A model generated the notes under the pieces. That model made no database searches. It was not told where the DNA came from and worked only from the letters and a program-made list of their open reading frames with translations. The position numbers and the translations under genes are program-made. This document shows, piece after piece, positions 14,563-21,261 of a stretch of 21,261 bases of DNA. This DNA is from Methanocorpusculum sp. (GTDB lineage: Archaea; Halobacteriota; Methanomicrobia; Methanomicrobiales; Methanocorpusculaceae). The stretch lies in contig DALTWQ010000016.1 of assembly GCA_029987025.1 (NCBI GenBank), forward strand, positions 1 through 21,261, given 5' to 3'. The first letter of the stretch is position 1. Each line of letters opens with the position of its first letter.

Positions 14563-15492
14563 ATGACAGATGAATATCAGAATACAGAACATACTGCTGA
14601 CGAAGAAGAACAGCGTATTGAAAATCCGGTAACGGAAACTGCAGCTGAAACAGAATCATCCGCTGCAGTATCTGCAGAGATTCCGGAAGAATCAGCCGCA
14701 GAGAAAACAGAATCTTTTGAAACTGCAGTTCCGGAAACATCTGAAGAGCCGGCAGCAGATACTGCTGAATCTGCAGGTCAGGCACCGGAAACCGCTGCAG
14801 AACAGACATCTGATTCTCCTGCAGAACCGGGGGAGAGAGATGATTATTTCACTGAAGAGCCGCCGAAACTGAAGTACTATGATGAGGCGGAACGTCAGGA
14901 AGAGATCAACAAATACAAGAAGTTCAAGAAAGTAGACGGCGAAACCTACCGCAAAGTAAATGTATTCTTACGGAAACGTACCTACATTACTGCACGTGAA
15001 TGGGCACTTGCACGTCTCTGTGCTGACTTTAAGACTCCCTACGGCTCTGAAATGACCTTCATCGGAGAACATCTGCCGGAACTTTGTCCATTTATGCAGG
15101 AGCCGTACTCGCCCCAGGCGGTAAATCAGGCACGTGTATCCTTCAAAAGAAAGGTCAGAAAGTCCGCAGCAACCTTCCTCTACGGCGCTATGTGCGGATT
15201 TTTCACTCCTGAAGAGCTGGATGATATTCTCTTCGAAGCAAACGAAGTATCAAAGTTCTTCCTTGAAATTGAGGGAACCACTCTTGAACTCGATGATGAA
15301 ATCGATATCGAGGATAAAATCTCGCGGATTATGAAAAACCTCGGAAGTTCTGCACGCACCATGCTTAAGAACAGACTTGAGACTGGTTCCGCAGACGACG
15401 AAGATGATGATGAAGAAGACGTTATTGAAGTTCCTGTGGAAGAAAATGCGGAAAAGCGTGTATCTGATACCGTATCTCCGGATACGCCCTGA
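14563..15492 (+). CDS. DUF5806 family archaeal protein with acidic N-terminal tail
   Basis: Conserved euryarchaeal protein of unknown function. Residues 1-105 are a low-complexity Glu/Ala/Thr-rich tail, probably disordered. The conserved domain starts near residue 117 with KYKKFKKVDGETY. It contains FLRKRTYITAREWALARLCADF, GEHLPELCPFM, YSPQAVNQAR, KVRKSAATFLYGAMCGFFTPEEL and FFLEIEG, which I recognise from haloarchaeal DUF5806 members. The C-terminus (about 276-300) is again acidic. The basic, helical core could bind nucleic acid, but this is inference. It has its own promoter and is followed by a T7 run, so it is probably a single-gene unit between xerA and glmM. Confidence 0.8.
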   Translation: MTDEYQNTEHTADEEEQRIENPVTETAAETESSAAVSAEIPEESAAEKTESFETAVPETSEEPAADTAESAGQAPETAAEQTSDSPAEPGERDDYFTEEPPKLKYYDEAERQEEINKYKKFKKVDGETYRKVNVFLRKRTYITAREWALARLCADFKTPYGSEMTFIGEHLPELCPFMQEPYSPQAVNQARVSFKRKVRKSAATFLYGAMCGFFTPEELDDILFEANEVSKFFLEIEGTTLELDDEIDIEDKISRIMKNLGSSARTMLKNRLETGSADDEDDDEEDVIEVPVEENAEKRVSDTVSPDTP

Positions 15493-15518
15493 TGTAATCC
15501 CCACTCATTAACCATAAC

Positions 15519-15525
15519 TTTTTTT
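15519..15525 (+). terminator. T7 tract after the DUF5806 gene
   Basis: Seven consecutive T residues lie 27 bp after the stop codon and before the glmM start. Confidence 0.4.
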
Positions 15526-15540
15526 GTTCTGAACTGCTGA

Positions 15541-15556
15541 TATACTATACAGTATA
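15541..15556. promoter_or_regulatory. Short palindrome at the glmM start
   Basis: TATACT at 15541-15546 and AGTATA at 15551-15556 are reverse complements across ATAC, ending 2 bp before the glmM ATG. It is too close to the start to be a usual TATA box and may be an operator or an RNA hairpin over the start. Confidence 0.35.
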
Positions 15557-15558
15557 CT

Positions 15559-16935
15559 ATGGCGTTTGCAAAACTCGAAAAGAAGTTCTTCGGCACAAAT
15601 GGGGCGCGCGGAGTCACCGGAAAGGACATGAATCCGTCCTTTGCCCTTGGAATTGCAGAAGCATACGGAACACTGCTCGGTCCCGGAAAAACTGTCGGCG
15701 TCGGTATGGATACCAGAACATCCGGTCCCGCACTCGATGCAGCAGTAAAAGCAGGACTTACCGCCTGCGGCTGTAATGTAATAGATTTCGGCATCCTTCC
15801 GACACCGGCTCTTCAGTATGTTATTCTATCAAAGAAACTCGACGGCGGAGTAATGATTACTGCGTCCCACAACCCGCCGGAGTACAACGGCATTAAAATT
15901 ATCGAAGCAGACGGAACCGAGATGGGTGATGAACGCACTATTCAGATAGAGCAGATTTACTTAAACGGTCAGCAGAAGACAGCAGACTGGGACAAATTAG
16001 GCTCTGCTTCCGACGACTTTGAAGCATACAAACTCTATATCAATGCTATTGTATCAGGATTTCCGGAAAACATCGGCAAAGGAATGACTGTTGCAATTGA
16101 TCCCGGATGCGGCGCCGCATGTAAAACAGCTCCTGAAATCTTCAAGCGCCTCGGCTGTAATGTTGTGGTAATCAACCCTGAGTTTGACGGACACTTCCCC
16201 GGACGCCTTCCGGAGCCTTCAGAGGAAGGGCTGAAGAACTTATCAGCCGCTGTGGTAAAGTCAGGAGCAGTATTCGGTATTGCCCATGACGGAGATGCAG
16301 ACCGTGCTGTTTTCGTTGATGAGACGGGTAAGTTCATGGACGGAAACATTACTCTTGCCCTTCTTGCTTCCTATTATGCAGAGCAGCAGCCCGGAGGAGA
16401 AATTGTAACGCCGGTCAGTTCATCAGGAATTATCGAGGCCGCAGGAAAAGAGTATGGATGTACTACACTTTACACAGTAGTCGGAAGTCCGTATGTGGCA
16501 CGTACCATGCGTGAAGAACTTAATCAGGGAAGAAATGTCATTGTTGGCGGAGAAGGCAACGGCGGTGTAATTTATCCGAAGCATCAGTTCTGCCGCGACG
16601 GAGGTATGTCAGGCGCAGTTCTTTTAGCCCTTCTTGCGGCGCGGAAAGTTCCGTTATCCGCACTTATCGCGAAACTTCCGAAGTACACCATGTATCAGGA
16701 AAAACGCACAACACCGAAAGCAAAAGAGATTACGGCTCACATGAAGGAATTTTTCAAAGACCTTCCGATGGATACCAGAGACGGTATCCGCATCACAAAA
16801 GGCGGAGCATGGGCATTAATCCGTCCGTCAGGTACCGAGCCGCTTATCCGCGTCTATGCCGAGTCGCAGGATGCAGCAGAAGCAAAAGAACTGCTGGATG
16901 TAATCTTAAACGAAATCAAGCCTTTCCTTGCCTGA
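15559..16935 (+). CDS. glmM: Phosphoglucosamine mutase (phosphohexomutase family)
   Basis: Interconverts glucosamine 6-phosphate and 1-phosphate on the way to UDP-GlcNAc for surface glycans. All four phosphohexomutase landmarks are visible: the phosphoserine loop TASHNPPEYNG (Ser103), the Mg-binding loop DGDADR (Asp244, 246, 248), the sugar-binding loop GEGNGG (331-336), and the C-terminal phosphate-binding RPSGTEPLIRVYAES (Arg422). The N-terminus FFGTNGARGV is the FGTxGxRG start of the GlmM branch. 458 aa is standard. Some archaeal members of this branch also act as phosphomannomutases, and sequence alone does not exclude that. Its 3' end overlaps the convergent NTPase gene by 20 bp. Confidence 0.9.
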   Translation: MAFAKLEKKFFGTNGARGVTGKDMNPSFALGIAEAYGTLLGPGKTVGVGMDTRTSGPALDAAVKAGLTACGCNVIDFGILPTPALQYVILSKKLDGGVMITASHNPPEYNGIKIIEADGTEMGDERTIQIEQIYLNGQQKTADWDKLGSASDDFEAYKLYINAIVSGFPENIGKGMTVAIDPGCGAACKTAPEIFKRLGCNVVVINPEFDGHFPGRLPEPSEEGLKNLSAAVVKSGAVFGIAHDGDADRAVFVDETGKFMDGNITLALLASYYAEQQPGGEIVTPVSSSGIIEAAGKEYGCTTLYTVVGSPYVARTMREELNQGRNVIVGGEGNGGVIYPKHQFCRDGGMSGAVLLALLAARKVPLSALIAKLPKYTMYQEKRTTPKAKEITAHMKEFFKDLPMDTRDGIRITKGGAWALIRPSGTEPLIRVYAESQDAAEAKELLDVILNEIKPFLA

Positions 16936-17434
16936 TTCCGTTCATAAAATATACTATTTTTTCGGGAATGAAATCCCTGTTCTGTTCAGTTACTGTAATG
17001 AGGATGATATCATCGCGTTTCCGTACAGTATCTAAGAATGGGGTGCTTTTGTTCCGGATTACGCCGAGCACCGGTGTTTTTCCGTCAAGTGTTTCAAAGA
17101 CTGCTTTCTGAAACTCCGCAGCAGACGACTCCATGTAGCCTAACTCATCCATTAAGATAAGTTCCGCCGGGCGTTTCAGAAATAACGGCCCGAAGGCATT
17201 GAATATCTCCGGGAATACGGTTTTTCCTGCAGTACTCCGGTGAGCTGCGATGTATCCTTCTTCCGGTGTTTTTTCTGCGGGATAGAGCATCACATCAGAC
17301 GAGCCGTCTGCCTTATAATTAGAGCCTTTTGTTCTGAATCCGCCAGGTGTGATGCAAAGCATATCCACTGCTTTTTCGATAGCGGTACTTTTTCCTATCT
17401 GTACCTCGCCGGTGAGAAAGATATGCTTTTTCAT
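16916..17434 (-). CDS. THEP1-like nucleoside triphosphatase
   Basis: P-loop NTPase of the THEP1 family, which hydrolyses ATP, GTP and other nucleotides in vitro and whose cellular role is unknown. Walker A is GEVQIGKST (Gly9, Lys15, Ser16), and Walker B is ELILMDELGYME (Asp96, Glu97) with the family's characteristic DE-G-ME arrangement. A basic IRNKSTPFLDTVRKRDD segment follows, and the protein is 172 aa, typical of the family. It ends within the last 20 bp of convergent glmM. It is divergent from the BofA-like gene, with 93 bp between the start codons, and has an AT-rich element about 10-25 bp upstream. Confidence 0.85.
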   Translation of the reverse strand: MKKHIFLTGEVQIGKSTAIEKAVDMLCITPGGFRTKGSNYKADGSSDVMLYPAEKTPEEGYIAAHRSTAGKTVFPEIFNAFGPLFLKRPAELILMDELGYMESSAAEFQKAVFETLDGKTPVLGVIRNKSTPFLDTVRKRDDIILITVTEQNRDFIPEKIVYFMNGIRQGKA

Positions 17435-17495
17435 AATTGTGAATTATACTATGTACGGCTTACTGAATCAGTGTTTCGGATATACACGTTAACTC

Positions 17496-17503
17496 TTATA
17501 TTA
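17496..17503 (+). promoter_or_regulatory. TATA box of the BofA-like gene
   Basis: TTATATTA ends 24 bp before the ATG at 17528, which predicts a transcription start at or beside the start codon. No Shine-Dalgarno is present. Confidence 0.5.
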
Positions 17504-17527
17504 TCTCAATGCGTATATGTATTATAT

Positions 17528-17788
17528 ATGGCTGATATTGTCGCAACAATCGTTTTAATTGCACTTGCAGTAGTTGCCTGTATTGTGCTCTTTTTCATTC
17601 TGAAAAACGGAATAAAACTTCTGATAAATGCAGTGGCAGGAGTTATTATTCTGCTGATATTGACGTTCTTTAATATCTTCCCGGCGCTTGGAGACATTAC
17701 GGTTGCAAAAGTAATTGTCTGTGCTTTAGGCGGAATAATAGGAGTAATTCTTCTGGTTGTGCTTTCATTCTTCGGCATCACCATTTAA
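17528..17788 (+). CDS. BofA-like integral membrane protein
   Basis: Small membrane protein of 86 aa related to the pro-sigmaK processing inhibitor BofA family. Three hydrophobic segments are visible (about 4-23, 28-47 and 61-84). The family pattern LKNGIKLLINAVAGVIILL is followed by ITVAKVIVCALGGIIGVILL. Archaea lack sigmaK, so the archaeal role is unknown; the bacterial protein restrains a membrane metalloprotease. The start is the ATG at 17528: the longer in-frame reading from 17240 would run through the divergent NTPase gene. A T-rich tract follows. Confidence 0.82.
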   Translation: MADIVATIVLIALAVVACIVLFFILKNGIKLLINAVAGVIILLILTFFNIFPALGDITVAKVIVCALGGIIGVILLVVLSFFGITI

Positions 17789-17790
17789 CA

Positions 17791-17799
17791 TTCTTTTTT
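17791..17799 (+). terminator. T-rich terminator after the BofA-like gene
   Basis: TTCTTTTTT begins 3 bp after the stop codon. Confidence 0.45.
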
Positions 17800-17870
17800 C
17801 CCTTCACTCCAAGTAAGAAGCTATTTATATTTTATCTGCCTTTTATTATATTACAGATGTAATTTCTGTA

Positions 17871-17876
17871 AGGTGA
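17871..17876 (+). promoter_or_regulatory. Strong Shine-Dalgarno that decides a start
   Basis: AGGTGA lies 5 nt before the ATG at 17882 and matches the archaeal anti-SD sequence. It contains the GTG that an automated call could take as the start (17873), so the ATG at 17882 is preferred. Confidence 0.7.
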
Positions 17877-17881
17877 ATTTC

Positions 17882-18352
17882 ATGAAAAAAACCATTATTG
17901 CAATTGCAGTCCTTCTGTTTGCAGCAGTCCTTTTCACCGGATCTGCAGCAGCAGATACAGATGGAATGATAGGTGGGGAATCTGGAACAATCCACGTTCA
18001 CACCAATGTTCCGGGAGCAAAAGTTGCTTTCTATCTGATTAACATTGAAGAGACCGGTCAGCCGATGGATATCCAGTACGCAGATGCAAACGGAGATGTC
18101 TATTTCAAGGTTTACACCACTGCAACCCCGCCGAAGTACGTTCTTGTAACCGCACCGGGATACATCCAGGACATCACTTCCCAGGCATCTATTACTGCCC
18201 CGGGACCGGGAGAAACTGTAACCTACGATATCCCGCTTAAACCAATCAGCCCGACCCCGCTTCCGCCGACATCCAAGTCCCCTGCACCGGTCTTTGCCGT
18301 TATTGCAGCACTCGGATTAGCAGGAGCAGTTGCTGTACTGCGCCGGAACTAA
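17882..18352 (+). CDS. Secreted PEGA-like surface protein with C-terminal anchor
   Basis: Predicted exported protein of 156 aa. The N-terminus MKKTIIAIAVLLFAAVLFTG ends in an Ala-rich signal cleavage region (SAAAD). The body is one PEGA-like beta domain: GTIHVHTNVPGAKVAF, then ADANGDVYFKVY, then YVLVTAPGYIQD. A Pro/Thr/Ser linker (PTPLPPTSKSP) leads to a hydrophobic C-terminus ending LRRN. That tripartite ending resembles archaeal sorting signals (PGF-CTERM-like), but the exact motif differs, so it may be a plain membrane anchor. A clear Shine-Dalgarno precedes the ATG, unlike most genes here, suggesting efficient translation. Ligand or role unknown. Confidence 0.8.
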   Translation: MKKTIIAIAVLLFAAVLFTGSAAADTDGMIGGESGTIHVHTNVPGAKVAFYLINIEETGQPMDIQYADANGDVYFKVYTTATPPKYVLVTAPGYIQDITSQASITAPGPGETVTYDIPLKPISPTPLPPTSKSPAPVFAVIAALGLAGAVAVLRRN

Positions 18353-18364
18353 TTCCGGACTAAC

Positions 18365-18375
18365 TTTTTTTATTT
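18365..18375 (+). terminator. T-rich terminator after the PEGA-like gene
   Basis: A run of seven T, then A and further T residues, starts about 13 bp after the stop codon. Confidence 0.5.
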
Positions 18376-18461
18376 TAAACGTGTTTTGTGAATTTATGCG
18401 CGGCCGTATCTATCTGTGATTCGAAACAATCTGCCCCTGTTTTTCGGTGATGTTTCATATT

Positions 18462-18569
18462 TGACAAAAACTTGACTGTTTTGTCACAAATAGTTTGGTT
18501 TGTGGGTCGCACTGTTCTTCAAAGATTTTTATTCTGCAGTTCTGTCGTGTTTTTGTCACCATATTGACA
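18462..18569. promoter_or_regulatory. Cluster of TTTTGTCA operator-like boxes
   Basis: TGACAAAA at 18462-18469 and TTTTGTCA at 18479-18486 form a perfect 8-bp inverted repeat across 9 nt. TTTTGTCAC recurs at 18551-18559, and TGTCA (18554-18558) pairs with TGACA (18565-18569) across 6 nt. The second palindrome ends 8 bp before a TATA-like element. Four half-sites with two symmetric pairs suggest a dimeric regulator. Confidence 0.55.
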
Positions 18570-18577
18570 GAACAATG

Positions 18578-18585
18578 TTTAAATA
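18578..18585 (+). promoter_or_regulatory. TATA-like element of the GLUG surface gene
   Basis: TTTAAATA just downstream of the TTTTGTCA boxes; it predicts a start near 18610 and a leader of roughly 90 nt. Confidence 0.4.
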
Positions 18586-18700
18586 TTGATGTGTGTCTGT
18601 TTTTGAGATGTTTTATCTGATTTATTCGAAATCCGATATGTTTATTATCTGAAAATCAACACATTGTTTTGTCTAATTTGTATTTTTGGAGCCGATTTCT

Positions 18701-20269
18701 ATGGGAAGATATGGATACCGTAAGGTCTTGAAAAAACCGGAATGGAAAGCAGCATGGATACTGTCAGTATTTTTTCTGATTCTGCTTCTGTGTTTTGTAC
18801 CGGTTGCTGTTTCGGCTATTGAATCTCCATATTATATTCATACTGCAGAAAATCTGTCTGAGTTTGCTGAGCTGGTAAACAGCGGGGATAACTGTTCCGG
18901 AGTTACAGTAATTCTTGATTCAGATATCGATCTCGGCAGCTGTGCCTCATGGGTTCCGATTGGAAACAAATCCTCCCGCTCATTTGACGGCAATTTTGAC
19001 GGAGGACACCATACCATATCCAACCTTACCATAACTGATTACTCATTTAATTACTGCGGGTTGTTCGGATATCTCAACGGCGGTTCCATAACGAATCTTA
19101 CGCTCGTAAATCTTTCAGTCTCATCCGTAAAAAGTTATGTGGGTGGACTTGTCGGGTGTGTTGAGTCATCCGGGGCAATTATAAACTGCAGTGTCTGTGC
19201 CGGAACTGTTTCCAGCAGCGGTCAGTCAGACATAGGCGGTATCGCCGGTCTGCTTTCAGGAACCATGGAGTACTGCTGCTCTGCGATAAATGTTTCCGGC
19301 AGTGGTACGTGTCTTGGAAATGTCGGAGGGCTTGCTGGGGAAATTAAACGGAACTCTGTTTCCAGTATCAGAAACAGTTATTTTGCGGGGTGTACGGTTA
19401 CCAGTATCTCATCGGATGTGGGGGGTATTGCCGGACTTGCCGGACAGGATTCTGTTGTTACCCTGCAGAATTGTTATACAGCAGGTGCTGTAACCGGTCT
19501 ATCTCCAACAAAGAGTTTTATCGGGAAAGTACGGGGAACAGTATCTGTTTCCGGCAGCTTTGAACTTGTCAAAGACAAGCCGTATGTGAAGCATTTCTCA
19601 GACTGGGGCGTTAATGCCACTATATCCGGAGATGCTGTCTGGAACAACTTCACGCAGTTTGAAGAGTGTGGTTTTTCCTCGTCGGTATGGAAGATTGACT
19701 CATCACTACCAGCCTATATGCTGCCGGTCTTTGTCTGGCAGGATTCTGACCGGCTGAGTTTCCTTAATGCCTCGTATCTCCATGCGGTTCACACTGAAGT
19801 TACTGATGCAGCTGTAAATGCGACCTGTACATCATCCGGTTTAACCGCCGGTTCGCACTGTACTGTATGCAATCTAACACTTATTCCTCAGACAGTAATT
19901 CCTGCACTACAGCATAATGAAGTTATCGACCCTGCAGTTTCTCCTACGTATTCCAGCCCGGGTCTTACCGAAGGACTGCACTGCTCACGCTGCGGAGAAG
20001 TTATTGCTGCACAGCAGTTTATTCCTGTTCTTGAACGTACTCGTTCATCTCAGAGCGGAAGTTCTGTTCTCCTTCCGTCAGTCTATGAAGCCGAAGTGAT
20101 TAATCCGGCCGACTCCGAAGAGGCTGTTTCTGTTGAGGAACCATATCTTATGCCTGATATTCTTGAAACTGCCGCAGAAAAGAGGCAGGCCGTGGCATCT
20201 TTTGTCCCGCTCGCCGGCTTAATTTCCGGATTATGTGCAGCATACTGTCTGTATCGAAGGCGGATTTAA
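18701..20269 (+). CDS. GLUG-repeat adhesin-like surface protein
   Basis: Large predicted cell-surface protein of 522 aa. A signal peptide or anchor covers about residues 16-40 (AAWILSVFFLILLLCFVPVAVSA). Residues about 45-280 form a beta-helix built of GLUG-type repeats with units such as YVGGLVGCVESSG, DIGGIAGLLSG, NVGGLAGEI and DVGGIAGLAG. Two cysteine-bearing modules follow, near 365-440, of the form H-E-V-x-D-A/P-A-V, GLTxGxHCxxC and VIPAL; they are common in secreted surface proteins. A C-terminal membrane segment ends CLYRRRI. There are many N-x-S/T sites for glycosylation. The ATG at 18701 is preferred over an upstream in-frame TTG (18686) because GGAG at 18688-18691 sits 9 nt before it. 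Likely role in attachment or surface structure; unproven. Confidence 0.83.
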   Translation: MGRYGYRKVLKKPEWKAAWILSVFFLILLLCFVPVAVSAIESPYYIHTAENLSEFAELVNSGDNCSGVTVILDSDIDLGSCASWVPIGNKSSRSFDGNFDGGHHTISNLTITDYSFNYCGLFGYLNGGSITNLTLVNLSVSSVKSYVGGLVGCVESSGAIINCSVCAGTVSSSGQSDIGGIAGLLSGTMEYCCSAINVSGSGTCLGNVGGLAGEIKRNSVSSIRNSYFAGCTVTSISSDVGGIAGLAGQDSVVTLQNCYTAGAVTGLSPTKSFIGKVRGTVSVSGSFELVKDKPYVKHFSDWGVNATISGDAVWNNFTQFEECGFSSSVWKIDSSLPAYMLPVFVWQDSDRLSFLNASYLHAVHTEVTDAAVNATCTSSGLTAGSHCTVCNLTLIPQTVIPALQHNEVIDPAVSPTYSSPGLTEGLHCSRCGEVIAAQQFIPVLERTRSSQSGSSVLLPSVYEAEVINPADSEEAVSVEEPYLMPDILETAAEKRQAVASFVPLAGLISGLCAAYCLYRRRI

Positions 20270-20281
20270 TGGATATTTTCC

Positions 20282-20309
20282 GTGCCGCTTTATTGCCGGC
20301 ACTGCTTTT
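20282..20309 (+). terminator. Hairpin with short T-tract after the GLUG gene
   Basis: GTGCCG at 20282-20287 pairs with CGGCAC at 20297-20302, followed closely by TTTT. A modest terminator candidate 13 bp after the stop. Confidence 0.4.
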
Positions 20310-20392
20310 ACCTCGTTTCGTCCGGAGGGGTTGCCTGCTTCGTACCCCCATAAATTAAGTAGTCATACATTCAATATATTACACATAAAACT

Positions 20393-21261
20393 ATGGACCG
20401 TGACTACCAGCCTGTCAACCTCAAAGATGTCTTAATCGAAATGAAAGACATCTCCGAACTTGCCGTTGATTTGGCGTATTCCGCAGTGCTTTACGAAAGC
20501 AACGCAATCGCAGAAGAAGTAATCGATCTCGAAGAACGTATGAACGATCTTGTCTATCAGGCAAGAACAGCCAGCATGATGAGCGTACGCCGTTTCGATG
20601 AGACAGAGCCCATGAGCGGTCTTCTGCAGCTTGCAGAAGCCTCTGAACGCATCTCAAACCATGCAGCAGATATTGCAAAAAATATCATGCGCCATGTCTC
20701 CTTCCCGGCGAACTTAAGAAAAGCTCTGCCGGACGCAGAAGAAACTACACACCGGGCAACTGTTGCAGCAGGCTCCGCACTTGACGGAGCACGCTTAGGA
20801 GACATCAAACTCCAGTCAGCAACTGGTATCCGTGTAATTCTCATCAGAAGAATCCAGCAGAGAATCTATGATCCGGACAAACACACCGTGCTTCGCGCCG
20901 GCGACGTTCTTGTCGGCCGCGGACCTGACTACGGTCTCCCGGAGTTCTGTGCATTAGCCGGAGCTGAAGTCCCTGCTGACGGAACACCTGCAAGCGGCGC
21001 AATTACCGATTTGGACCGGGCGGCAAAACTGATGATTGAGATGAAAAACATCAGTGAACTTTCCGTCGGTCTTGCATACACTGCTCTTCTGCACGAAAAT
21101 CTCGATCTTGCAAACGAAGTTGCAGCACTCGAAGAGGAACTCGACGAGATGCGCTTAAAACTCGACTTATGGACACTTGAAGCAGCAAAACGCACCGAAG
21201 ACGTCAGCAGTCTTCGCGGTATGCTGTACATGTCCTCCTTTGCAGAATCAATTTCTGATGC
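20393..21261 (+). CDS. PhoU/TrkA-C domain protein (potassium transport regulator type), partial
   Basis: The reading frame is open from the ATG at 20393 to the right edge, giving at least 289 residues, so the C-terminus is missing. Residues 10-110 are a PhoU-like helical domain (LKDVLIEMKDISELAVDLAYSA, then EEVIDLEERMNDL). A TrkA-C-like domain follows around 120-190, with IRVILIRR and the VLRAGDVLVGRGPDYGL loop typical of ligand-binding TrkA-C. A second PhoU-like domain begins near 202 (LMIEMKNISELSVGLAYTALL), clearly a copy of the first. This PhoU-TrkA-C-PhoU layout is known in archaeal proteins linked to potassium channels or transport; nucleotide sensing is plausible but inferred. No Shine-Dalgarno is evident, and AT-rich elements lie at 20351-20358 and 20372-20381. 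Confidence 0.85.
   Translation, partial: MDRDYQPVNLKDVLIEMKDISELAVDLAYSAVLYESNAIAEEVIDLEERMNDLVYQARTASMMSVRRFDETEPMSGLLQLAEASERISNHAADIAKNIMRHVSFPANLRKALPDAEETTHRATVAAGSALDGARLGDIKLQSATGIRVILIRRIQQRIYDPDKHTVLRAGDVLVGRGPDYGLPEFCALAGAEVPADGTPASGAITDLDRAAKLMIEMKNISELSVGLAYTALLHENLDLANEVAALEEELDEMRLKLDLWTLEAAKRTEDVSSLRGMLYMSSFAESISD

Larger units (their letters stand above)
18353..18700. other. Long upstream region of the GLUG surface gene
   Basis: This 348-bp noncoding interval holds the terminator of the previous gene, then a cluster of TTTTGTCA boxes (18462-18569), a TATA-like TTTAAATA at 18578-18585, and about 90 bp of AT-rich leader before the ATG. The architecture suggests a regulated promoter. 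No small gene was seen. Confidence 0.6.

Noticed and set aside
15180..15794. 204-codon minus-strand ORF opposite DUF5806 and glmM
   Set aside because: Very Ser-rich translation, antisense to two well-supported genes. A shadow of acidic codons on the other strand.
17240..17527. Longer N-terminus for the BofA-like gene
   Set aside because: It would cover the divergent NTPase coding region and its promoter, and the extra residues are not membrane-like or family-like.
1..21261. CRISPR array, tRNA, rRNA or intact insertion sequence
   Set aside because: I looked for regularly spaced repeats, cloverleaf-type sequences and transposase motifs with terminal repeats, and saw none. A tRNA scan or Rfam search was not possible here.

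Overview
The window reads as chromosomal DNA of a methanogenic archaeon of the Methanomicrobiales type, with Methanocorpusculum as the best guess. The reasons are family content and gene style. There is an archaeal GatCAB set, an archaeal topoisomerase I with zinc ribbons and a long C-terminus, a phosphomevalonate dehydratase small subunit (DUF126) of the archaeal mevalonate route, an MJ1487-type B12-binding radical SAM protein, a DUF5806 protein, a single XerA-type recombinase, and surface proteins with PEGA and GLUG modules. Many genes have an AT-rich TATA element about 20-35 bp before the start codon and no clear Shine-Dalgarno, which fits leaderless archaeal transcripts. No methanogenesis gene lies in the window, so the genus is an inference.

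Layout. Positions 1-1085 carry a secreted DUF3089 lipoprotein, followed by about 490 bp of hairpin-rich noncoding DNA. Positions 1579-7929 (minus strand) form one compact operon, gatC-gatA-gatB-topA-trmJ, whose genes abut or overlap; it ends in a hairpin terminator and carries tRNA-dependent amidation, DNA topology and tRNA 2'-O-methylation. Positions 8186-9670 encode a membrane-anchored Ntn hydrolase of the choloylglycine hydrolase type. A bidirectional terminator separates it from a convergent, degenerate FdhD. FdhD is divergent from a two-gene operon: the phosphomevalonate dehydratase small subunit overlapping a radical SAM gene.

Positions 11936-13570 are about 1.6 kb without an intact recognisable gene. 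The plus strand is T-rich, and the minus strand holds several short protein-like open segments in different frames, so it looks like decayed coding DNA. It ends in the most striking element of the window: a palindrome with 19-bp perfect arms whose 28-bp core (13507-13534) has the 11-6-11 layout of a chromosome-dimer-resolution site (dif). I count 21 of 28 bases matching the E. coli dif as I recall it. It lies 36 bp upstream of a complete Xer-type tyrosine recombinase gene. I read this as a linked xerA-dif module with a fully symmetric site.

Positions 14563-16935 hold a DUF5806 protein with a long acidic tail and a phosphoglucosamine mutase. A THEP1-like NTPase converges on the latter with a 20-bp overlap. 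Positions 17528-20269 encode membrane and surface functions: a BofA-like membrane protein, a PEGA-type surface protein with a C-terminal anchor, and a GLUG-repeat adhesin-like protein preceded by a cluster of TTTTGTCA boxes. The window ends inside a PhoU/TrkA-C protein that runs off the right edge.
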